Below, one piece after another: positions 6,520-12,079 of a DNA stretch of 14,781 nucleotides. The first letter of the stretch is position 1. Each line of letters opens with the position of its first letter. Location of the stretch: contig JAQWDO010000010.1 in assembly GCA_028705415.1 (NCBI GenBank), forward strand, positions 1 through 14,781, read 5' to 3'. Source of the stretch: Dehalococcoidales bacterium (GTDB taxonomy: Bacteria; Chloroflexota; Dehalococcoidia; Dehalococcoidales; CSSed11-197). Under the pieces are notes generated by a model. That model did no database searches. It was not told the origin of the DNA and saw nothing but the letters and a program-made list of their open reading frames with translations. Position numbers and translations under genes: made by a program.

Positions 6520-7665
6520 ATGGCAAAAACAAGTTTTGTTCCCAACCCGGCCAAGATTAAAGTCATAGGTCTTGGTGGAGGTGGTTGTAATGCAGTTACC
6601 CGTATGGTACGGGAAGAAATCCAGGGCGTAGAATTTATTGCCATGAACACTGATGCTCAAGCCCTGGCAATCACCGAGGCTCCAACCAGGATTCAGCTTG
6701 GCGAAAAGCTGACCCGCGGATTGGGTGTAGGCGGAGACCACAATCTTGGTTCCAAGGCGGCAGAAGAAAGCCGTGATGAAATAAAAGAGCTTATCGGCGG
6801 AGCCGATATGGTATTTATTACTGCTGGCATGGGCGGCGGAACCGGCACGGGTTCGGCTTCGGTAGTAGCCCAGGTGGCCAAGGAGAGCGGAGCCCTGACC
6901 ATCGCTGTGGTTACCAAGCCATTCGCTTTTGAGGGAGCCCGCCGCAGCGAGGTTGCCAAAGATGGCATTAACCGGCTGCTTGGCAAGGTAGATACCCTGA
7001 TCATTATTCCCAACGACCGTTTGCTCGATCTCTGTGATGCCAAGACCGGCATGGATTCTGCCTTCAAGATGGCGGATGATGTTCTGCGCCACGGTGTACA
7101 GGCCATTTCCGAGGTGATCACCGTACCCGGTGTCATCAACCTCGACTTTGCAGATGTAAAAGCGATTATGAAGGATGCTGGTCCTGCCTGGATGAGTATC
7201 GGGCATGGCAGTGGCAAGAACCGCGCTGTTGAAGCAGCCAAGGAAGCACTTGCCAGCCCACTGCTTGACGTATCCATCTCCGGATCGAATGGCATTCTGT
7301 TTAACATAGTTGGTTCTGAAGATCTCACGCTTTTCGAGGTTAATGAAGCAGCTGAAGTCATCAAACAGGCAGTTGATCCCAGCGCCAATATCATTTTTGG
7401 TGTTGGCACCAACTCGTCTCTCGATCAGGAAGTACGCATTACTCTTATTGCCACCGGTTTTGTAACCAAGACAGGGTTCGATGAATCCAAGGATGATCAG
7501 GATGAACTCGAGGGACTGTTGAAGAAGATCAAGACCGAGGATGAACTGGATGTTCCATCATTCCTGCGCAAGCCGCTTTTCAGCCGTCAGCGCCAGGTGT
7601 TTGCACCAACTGATCGGATTGTAAAACAAGAGAGAAAAGCTCCTACCAATCTAAGATTCGAATAA
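6520..7665 (+). CDS. ftsZ: Cell division protein FtsZ
   Basis: FtsZ is the tubulin-like GTPase that polymerises into the Z ring. The 381-residue protein has the nucleotide-binding start IKVIGLGGGGCNAVTRM, the tubulin signature GGGTGTG (105-111) and the synergy (T7) loop NLDFAD (207-212) that completes GTP hydrolysis in the next subunit. The core ends near residue 314 (ITLIATGF). A short acidic linker of about 25 residues leads to the conserved C-terminal peptide DELDVPSFLRK (341-351), the docking site for FtsA. Unusually, 30 more residues follow this peptide, rich in Arg and Lys; in many FtsZ proteins only a few residues come after it. The ATG at 6520 has AAGGAGG 6 bases upstream. A strong hairpin ends the transcription unit. 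Confidence 0.98.
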   Translation: MAKTSFVPNPAKIKVIGLGGGGCNAVTRMVREEIQGVEFIAMNTDAQALAITEAPTRIQLGEKLTRGLGVGGDHNLGSKAAEESRDEIKELIGGADMVFITAGMGGGTGTGSASVVAQVAKESGALTIAVVTKPFAFEGARRSEVAKDGINRLLGKVDTLIIIPNDRLLDLCDAKTGMDSAFKMADDVLRHGVQAISEVITVPGVINLDFADVKAIMKDAGPAWMSIGHGSGKNRAVEAAKEALASPLLDVSISGSNGILFNIVGSEDLTLFEVNEAAEVIKQAVDPSANIIFGVGTNSSLDQEVRITLIATGFVTKTGFDESKDDQDELEGLLKKIKTEDELDVPSFLRKPLFSRQRQVFAPTDRIVKQERKAPTNLRFE

Positions 7666-7683
7666 TTATTTTTCACCCGGAAT

Positions 7684-7717
7684 AATAAGGGGCGGCTGCC
7701 GGCAGCCGCCCCTTATT
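7684..7717 (+). terminator. Terminator after ftsZ (perfect 34-bp palindrome)
   Basis: Bases 7684-7717 form a perfect inverted repeat with 17-bp arms centred between 7700 and 7701. A GC-rich core (GGGGCGGCTGCC/GGCAGCCGCCCC) is flanked by AATAA/TTATT. With T-rich sequence on the plus-strand 3' side (TTATTTAT) it fits an intrinsic terminator 18 bp after the ftsZ stop. Being symmetrical, it could also stop transcription arriving from the right. Confidence 0.85.
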
Positions 7718-7771
7718 TATAGGCATTAACAGACATGACCTTGAACTACTCCTTCGCCATTCCTGATTCCC

Positions 7772-7828
7772 CTGTCGCCCTGAGCGTCCCCCTGTCGCCC
7801 TGAGCGTTCCCCTTCTGTCGCCCTGAGC
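7772..7828 (+). repeat. Short tandem copies of CTGTCGCCCTGAGC
   Basis: CTGTCGCCCTGAGCG occurs at 7772-7786 and 7792-7806 with a 20-bp period, and CTGTCGCCCTGAGC again at 7815-7828, which opens the longer unit described separately. A looser copy, CTGCCACCCTGAGTG, lies at 8027-8041. The spacers are C-rich (TCCCC, TTCCCCTT). These look like partial copies of the longer unit's left end stacked in tandem. Confidence 0.75.
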
Positions 7829-8160
7829 AAAGCGAAGGGTCTCACACGAACCGGGCTCGTATTCTCGGAAACAATGGGTATGTAACCAGGAAGACTATCC
7901 GGGGAAGATCCTTCGTCGCACTGGCGTGCTCCTCTGGATGACATAGTTAGAGAGGTAGGGGATGAACCTTCGGCAGTAAACTGCCTCTGGATGACAGTGT
8001 GGATATTTCATTCAGAGCAACCCCCCCTGCCACCCTGAGTGCCCCCCTGTCGCCCTGAACGAAGCGAAGGGTCTCATACGGATTGTGCCCGTATGCAGGC
8101 AAACTGTGCTAATCTTGAATAAAGCAAAAAATTTCACAGTGATCGTGCTCGCCTGTAAAT
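7815..8160 (+). repeat. Three direct copies of a ~57-bp intergenic repeat
   Basis: Copy 1 is at about 7815-7872 and copy 2 at about 8048-8104. Both run CTGTCGCCCTGA, then AAGCGAAGGGTCTCA, then a more variable CG-containing tail ending in AAAC. A third, heavily diverged copy spans 8116-8160 (TGAATAAAGCAAAAAA, TTTCA, GATCGTGCTCG). Its differences from copy 2 are mostly C-to-T and G-to-A, as expected of decay. The core resembles a family of short dispersed repeats (CCTGAGCGAAGCGAAGG type) seen between genes in many environmental bacterial genomes. I recognise the type but cannot name it, and no coding capacity is visible. Confidence 0.65.
7902..7996 (-). repeat. Two inverted copies of the same repeat family
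   Basis: Units at 7902-7943 and 7959-7996 both end in CCTCTGGATGACA (7931-7943 and 7984-7996) and begin with GGGAAGATCCTTCG or GGGATGAACCTTCG. Read on the minus strand they give TGTCATCCAGAGG followed by CGAAGG, matching the TGTCGCCCTGAGC and CGAAGGGTCT ends of the direct copies on either side. The second unit holds an exact small hairpin, GGCAGT-AA-ACTGCC (7972-7985). Copies in both orientations make large fold-back structures possible. Confidence 0.6.
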
Positions 8161-8202
8161 AAATTTACTATTGCCACTCACTGCAAAAGCAGGTGTAACT
8201 AA

Positions 8203-8232
8203 TTGCCTTGTATTTGTAATACAGGCTACAAT
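8203..8232 (+). promoter_or_regulatory. Candidate promoter of the zinc-ribbon gene
   Basis: TTGCCT (8203-8208, 4/6) and TACAAT (8227-8232, 5/6) are 18 bp apart. The predicted start site, 7 to 8 bases after the -10, falls at 8239-8240, which is the ATG chosen for the next gene, so the message may be leaderless. Assigned by consensus only. Confidence 0.45.
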
Positions 8233-8239
8233 AGGGGTT

Positions 8240-8935
8240 ATGAGTATAGTTGTTAAACTATTAGGTTTGCAGGAGCTGGAAATCGATATAGCGAGCCTGG
8301 AGAAGGCTATGGCGGATGCCCGGGTCAGACTGGGTGAAAGCCCTGCTCTCAGAAAGGCAAAAGAAGCTGTCTGTGTGGCAGAAAAGAATTCCGAGCAGCT
8401 GTGCAGCCGGCAGAAAGAACTCGAGTGGCAGTCTGAAGAGCTCGATGAGAAAATTAAGGTGGTGAACGAAAAGCTTTACAGCGGGCGGATTACCAATCCA
8501 AAAGAACTTTCCAATTTACAGCAGGAATCCGGGCTTCTCAGTGGAAAAGCAGAAAAGATAGATGAAGAAGCCCTTGCGATTATTGAGCAGGCAGAAACTG
8601 CCGGCCAGGTACTGTCACAGGCACTGGAAAAGCTGAAAAATGAAGAAAACCGGTGGATGGCAGAGCAGCAACAGATTAAGCAAGAAATGATCAATATGGA
8701 GCAGAAGCTCGCCATACTCAGGCAAAGACGCTCCGAAGTGATTGGTGAGATCCCTTCCCAGGCGTTGCAGGAATACGAACGGGTTAAGGCAAAAAAGGGT
8801 ACTGCATTAGCCAGAGTTATCCAGGGTGCCTGTGAAGGTTGCCGTATTGGTTTGTCAACTGCACAGCTCCAGCGTGCACGTGGCGAAACGCTTGAAAAAT
8901 GTGCCAATTGTGGTCGGATACTGTTCTGTGAATAA
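8240..8935 (+). CDS. Coiled-coil protein with C-terminal C4 zinc ribbon (COG1579 type)
   Basis: The 231-residue product has a long, charged, heptad-like helical region (about residues 5-165, rich in Glu, Lys, Gln and Leu) ending in a zinc ribbon with C198xxC201 and C221xxC224. This matches the widespread COG1579-type zinc-ribbon proteins, thought from the fold to bind nucleic acid; no precise function is established that I can state. The motif TNPKELSNLQQE (86-97) is typical of the family. An in-frame ATG at 8171 would add 23 residues, but the best promoter lies between the two ATGs and 8240 gives a family-like start, MSIVVKLLGLQELEIDI. AGGGG lies only 2 bases before 8240, too close for a normal SD. 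The RNase HI gene overlaps its last 8 bases, so both are probably expressed together. Confidence 0.85.
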   Translation: MSIVVKLLGLQELEIDIASLEKAMADARVRLGESPALRKAKEAVCVAEKNSEQLCSRQKELEWQSEELDEKIKVVNEKLYSGRITNPKELSNLQQESGLLSGKAEKIDEEALAIIEQAETAGQVLSQALEKLKNEENRWMAEQQQIKQEMINMEQKLAILRQRRSEVIGEIPSQALQEYERVKAKKGTALARVIQGACEGCRIGLSTAQLQRARGETLEKCANCGRILFCE

Positions 8936-9347
8936 CCTGAAGGTCCCGGAAAAAGTCATCATCCATTCAGATGGGGCATCGCGGGGAAATCCCGGGAAGG
9001 CCGCTATCGGTGTGATAATACAAGATGAGTCTGGAAACATTCTTCGCATTGTGTCCAGGTTTATCGGTGTTACAACCAACAATCAGGCTGAGTATAAAGC
9101 CCTTATAGCAGGCTTGGAAGAAGCTGCAGCATTGGGTGCCTCTGAAGTTGTTATATTTGTCGATTCAGAGCTTGTGGTAATGCAGATAAAAGGGCGGTAC
9201 CGGGTTAAAAAACCGCAGCTGGTTCCTCTTTATCTGAGAGCGGGCGAATTACTTGCCGGTTTTAAATCTTACACTATTGAACACGTTCCCAGGAGTTTAA
9301 ATGGGCCGGCCGACCGGTTGGCCAATCTTGCCCTCGACAAGCATTAA
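8928..9347 (+). CDS. RNase HI-like ribonuclease
   Basis: RNase HI cleaves the RNA strand of RNA-DNA hybrids. The 139-residue product has all four acidic catalytic positions of the family: D15 in SDGASRGNPG, E55 in NNQAEY, D79 in FVDSEL and D129 in GPADRLAN. HVPRSLN near residue 119 supplies the usual histidine. It belongs to the short RnhA-like group that lacks the extra basic handle of the E. coli enzyme, so I leave the symbol empty. The GTG at 8928 overlaps the preceding stop (GTGAATAA), which suggests coupled translation. Longer in-frame starts would overlap the zinc-ribbon coding sequence by about 110 bp and add residues unlike the family. Its closeness to rnpB may be chance. Confidence 0.93.
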   Translation: MNNLKVPEKVIIHSDGASRGNPGKAAIGVIIQDESGNILRIVSRFIGVTTNNQAEYKALIAGLEEAAALGASEVVIFVDSELVVMQIKGRYRVKKPQLVPLYLRAGELLAGFKSYTIEHVPRSLNGPADRLANLALDKH

Positions 9348-9384
9348 CCTCCCGGCAGCCAGCTAAAATGCCACTTTCTTTGTA

Positions 9385-9393
9385 TGTTATAAT
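9385..9393 (+). promoter_or_regulatory. Extended -10 promoter of rnpB
   Basis: TGTTATAAT is a perfect extended -10 (TG, one base, then TATAAT at 9388-9393). The predicted start at 9400-9401 coincides with the first base of helix P1 of the RNase P RNA. No good -35 hexamer lies at the right distance, which an extended -10 can tolerate. Confidence 0.7.
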
Positions 9394-9400
9394 ATAAATT

Positions 9401-9767
9401 GCTGGAGTCAGGAAAACCGGATGGCCGCTGTTCGCTTTATGCGGATGGAGGAAAGTCCGGGCTCCGCCGGGCAGGATGCTGGGTAACTCCCAGGAGGGGT
9501 AACCCTACGGAAAGCGCAACAGAAACATACCGCTCAATTCAGGTTGAGTAAGGGTGAAATGGTGAGGTAAGAGCTCACCAGCAGCCGGGAGACCGGCTGG
9601 CTGTGCAAGCCCCATCCGGAGCAAGGCCAAATAGGGGGACTTAAGGGTGTCCGGCCCGTCCCCGGGTTGGCCGCACGACCCCGGTGGCAACACCGGGGCT
9701 AGATAGATGGCCATCGGCCTCCTTGCGAGGCTACAGAACCCGGCTTACAGGTTTACCTGGCTTCAGC
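9401..9767 (+). ncRNA. rnpB: RNase P RNA, bacterial class A
   Basis: This is the catalytic RNA that removes 5' leaders from tRNA precursors. Conserved blocks in order: GAGGAAAGTCCGGGCTCC (9450-9467), the CAACAGAAA block, GGTAAGAGCTCACC, GGAGCAAGGCCAAATAGG, the P15/L15 segment GGCCCGTCCCCGGGTTGGCC (whose GGU pairs with tRNA CCA), AGATAGATGGCCATC and ACAGAACCCGGCTTACAGG. The ends are set by helix P1: GCTGGAGTCAGGAAAACC (9401-9418) pairs with GGTTTACCTGGCTTCAGC (9750-9767) with few mismatches. The layout follows the E. coli-type RNA. An open reading frame that runs through its 3' part is the upstream extension of the protease frame, not coding. No strong terminator separates it from the next gene. 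Confidence 0.96.
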
Positions 9768-9815
9768 AAGCTTAATCCTGAAGTTTCCCCGCAAGCTAAA
9801 AAAGGAGTATTTCTT

Positions 9816-10955
9816 ATGTCCACGCCTTTGAAATGGTTCATTTCCATAAGTGCCGCACTGATTGTTTCAATGCTTATATTTACTGGAGGGGTGATGCTGG
9901 GCAGTTATTCCCCCACAGCGGATGATGATGATTTTGCGGCAGTCGAAGATGCCTGGAGAGTTATAACCGAAGAATATGTGGACAAGGATAATATAGATAA
10001 AGAAGCTTTGAGCCAGGCGGCTATCGAAGCCATGATGGAGTTTATTGATGATCCTTATTCCACTTACCTGGATCGTGAATCCTATCTGCAAAGCCTGAAT
10101 AGCCTGGAAGGCAAATACGAAGGAATTGGCGCTGAAGTATCGATGGTGGACCAGGGGGTGATAATAATCGCTGTATATTCCGGTTCGCCGGCAGAGAAAG
10201 CCGGCATCAAACCCGGGGATCTTGTCACAGCGGTTGATGGTGAAAACATTGCCGGGATGAGGCTGATGGATGTGGTTCTTAAGGTAAGGGGCGCAAAAGG
10301 TACATCGGTGACTCTGACTGTTATGGACCTCGAAACTTCTTCACAGCGTGATATCGCCATAGTGCGTGACCAGGTCTATGAGAAAAGTGTCTATATTGAA
10401 ATGATCGGGGAGTATGCTCATATTGTTATCAGCCAGTTCGGTGAGAAAACCGATGAAGAGCTTGGAAAAATATTAAAAGACCTGGAGGCTTATGATGCCC
10501 TGGGGATAATACTGGACCTTCGCTATAACCCCGGAGGTTTGCTGGACTCTGTAGTGGATTCAGCCAGCCGTTTTCTGACAGAGGGGATAGTTTTTACTGT
10601 AAAGTACAGCGACGGGAAAGAAGAAGTTTATAAAGTCAGGGATCAGGACGTGGTGACCGACCTCCCGATGGTGGTACTGGTCAACAGTTACAGTGCTTCC
10701 GGATCGGAAGTAGTTGCCGGTGCCCTTCAGGATTATGACCGTGCCCTGATCGCAGGAGAGACTACCTTTGGTAAAGGAAGTGTCAATGTTTTAACCCCGA
10801 TTGGTGCTGATCAGGGTATTTACATTACTATTGCCCGCTGGTTGACTCCTGAAGGGAGCCTGATTGAAGGAAATGGTATTGTGCCGGATGAGCAACTGAA
10901 TATGTCTGATAATGATATGCTGGACTGGGCGGTTAATTATCTGCAAAACGCTTAG
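9816..10955 (+). CDS. S41 family carboxy-terminal processing protease
   Basis: The 379-residue protein is a CTP/Prc-type serine protease of the cell envelope. Visible parts: an N-terminal membrane anchor or signal (about 8-28), a helical cap (about 40-95) with DDPYSTYLD, a PDZ domain (about 97-180, GIGAEVSMVDQGVIIIAVYSG region and AGIKPGDLV), and the protease core. LDLRYNPGGLLD (233-244) leads to the nucleophile S295 in SYSASGSEVVAGALQD and the general base K320 in GETTFGKGS, 25 residues later, as in E. coli Prc and B. subtilis CtpB. The Gln that forms the third catalytic position in CtpB (FGKGTVQ) is Asn324 here (FGKGSVN). The ATG at 9816 has AAAGGAG 8 bases upstream; earlier in-frame starts would lie inside rnpB. 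The substrate is unknown. Confidence 0.93.
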   Translation: MSTPLKWFISISAALIVSMLIFTGGVMLGSYSPTADDDDFAAVEDAWRVITEEYVDKDNIDKEALSQAAIEAMMEFIDDPYSTYLDRESYLQSLNSLEGKYEGIGAEVSMVDQGVIIIAVYSGSPAEKAGIKPGDLVTAVDGENIAGMRLMDVVLKVRGAKGTSVTLTVMDLETSSQRDIAIVRDQVYEKSVYIEMIGEYAHIVISQFGEKTDEELGKILKDLEAYDALGIILDLRYNPGGLLDSVVDSASRFLTEGIVFTVKYSDGKEEVYKVRDQDVVTDLPMVVLVNSYSASGSEVVAGALQDYDRALIAGETTFGKGSVNVLTPIGADQGIYITIARWLTPEGSLIEGNGIVPDEQLNMSDNDMLDWAVNYLQNA

Positions 10956-10968
10956 ATAATCACAGAAG

Positions 10969-10998
10969 TTGACCATCAAACGTGTGGTAGCCTATAAT
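10969..10998 (+). promoter_or_regulatory. Promoter of pheS-pheT
   Basis: TTGACC (10969-10974, 5/6) and a perfect TATAAT (10993-10998) are separated by 18 bp, the best sigma70-like pair in the window. Transcription would start near 11005, leaving a leader of about 32 bases. That is too short for a T-box or a Phe leader-peptide attenuator. Confidence 0.7.
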
Positions 10999-11036
10999 CC
11001 ATAATTATTTACTGATGAATTATTTGGTATTTTAAC

Positions 11037-12077
11037 TTGAATCAACAATTAGATCCATTAAAAACAGAAGCCCTTGCCGCTCTGGATGCAGTCACCAATC
11101 GTGAACAACTGGATTCGTGGCGGGTGAAGTATCTTGGAAAAAAGAGTGCCATACTGGCGGTATTGAAAAGCCTCGGCTCTTTGCCGGTCGAAGAGCGCAA
11201 GGTGGTTGGCGCCCAGGCCAATCAGCTTAAAAACGCGTTTGAGGGTTTGCTCAAAGAAAAGGAAGCCTGCCTTGCCGGCAGTGCCAGTGGTCAGCAATCC
11301 TCCGGAGTCTTGCCCGATATCACTTTACCGGGCAAACCGGTTAACCTGGGACACATCCATCCAATAACCCGGGTAATGTATGAGCTTGGTGAAATATTTA
11401 CTTCAATGGGTTTTGAAATTGTAGAAGGGCCTGAAGTTGAATGGGATTACTACAATTTTGAAGCCTTGAATATCCCTAAAGAACACCCCGCCAGAGATTC
11501 CATGCAGACCTTCTGGGTAGATGCTCCTCCATCTGAAAAAGGCTGGGAGATGCTTCTCAGGACGCATACTTCCCCCATGCAGATAAGGGTAATGGAAAAA
11601 CAGAAGCCGCCGCTGCGTATAGTGGTTCCCGGCAGGGTCTTCCGTTATGAAGCTACCGACGCCACCCATATACACATGTTCCACCAGATAGAAGGGCTGG
11701 CAATCGATAAAGGTATTACGATGGCAGACCTGAAGGGCTCACTTTATGAGTTTTCCAGGCGCTTCTTCGGTCCTGACCGGCGGGTACGTTTTCGCTGTGA
11801 TTTCTTCCCCTTCGTAGAACCGGGAGTTGAAATGGCAGTTGAGTGTGCTATCTGCCGGGGCAGTGGCTGCCGGCTTTGCGGACAGAGCGGGTGGATAGAA
11901 ATACTGGGAGCCGGTATGGTACATCCCAGAGTGCTTGAAGCAGGTGGTATTGATCCGGAAGAATATTCCGGCTTTGCCTTTGGCATGGGGATTGAAAGAA
12001 TACCTTTGCTCCGGTACGGCATAGATGACATCCGGCTGTTTTATTCAAACGATTTACGCTTTTTGAGGCAGTTTTAA
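11037..12077 (+). CDS. pheS: Phenylalanyl-tRNA synthetase alpha subunit
   Basis: PheS is the catalytic subunit of the heterotetrameric enzyme that charges tRNA-Phe. The 346-residue product has the N-terminal tRNA-binding coiled coil (about 1-85), then class II motifs: HPITRVMYELGEIFTSMGFE (107-126, motif 1), LLRTHTSPMQIRVM (173-186) and PGRVFRYEATDATHIHMFHQIEG (198-220, motif 2), and GFAFGMGIERIPLLRYGIDD (312-331, motif 3). Four cysteines at 270-281 (CAIC and CRLC) form a knuckle found in many bacterial PheS. The TTG at 11037 is the only start that fits: the ATG at 11015 is out of frame and stops at once. No clear Shine-Dalgarno precedes it, which is odd for a housekeeping gene. pheT starts 2 bp after its stop. 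Confidence 0.96.
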   Translation: MNQQLDPLKTEALAALDAVTNREQLDSWRVKYLGKKSAILAVLKSLGSLPVEERKVVGAQANQLKNAFEGLLKEKEACLAGSASGQQSSGVLPDITLPGKPVNLGHIHPITRVMYELGEIFTSMGFEIVEGPEVEWDYYNFEALNIPKEHPARDSMQTFWVDAPPSEKGWEMLLRTHTSPMQIRVMEKQKPPLRIVVPGRVFRYEATDATHIHMFHQIEGLAIDKGITMADLKGSLYEFSRRFFGPDRRVRFRCDFFPFVEPGVEMAVECAICRGSGCRLCGQSGWIEILGAGMVHPRVLEAGGIDPEEYSGFAFGMGIERIPLLRYGIDDIRLFYSNDLRFLRQF

Positions 12078-12079
12078 GC

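Noticed and set aside
6433..7412. Two long minus-strand open frames (257 and 239 codons) opposite ftsA/ftsZ
   Set aside because: Both mirror highly conserved ftsZ codons and have no recognisable domains or SD; shadows of ftsZ.
7726..7944. 72-codon minus-strand frame ending near the ftsZ terminator
   Set aside because: Made of the repeat units, with low-complexity Arg/Gly/Glu-rich product; not a gene.
7772..8077. Possible CRISPR array
   Set aside because: Spacing is irregular (20, 23 and over 200 bp), the repeats vary, some are inverted, and no cas gene is near.
8171..8239. Upstream extension of the zinc-ribbon protein from the ATG at 8171
   Set aside because: The promoter candidate lies inside it, the 23 added residues do not look like the family, and no good SD precedes 8171.
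9684..9815. N-terminal extension of the S41 protease from 9684
   Set aside because: It runs through the conserved 3' part of rnpB; the ATG at 9816 has a good SD and begins the membrane anchor.
11000..11036. T-box or Phe attenuator before pheS
   Set aside because: The leader from the predicted start is only about 32 bases, with no hairpin pair or run of Phe codons.
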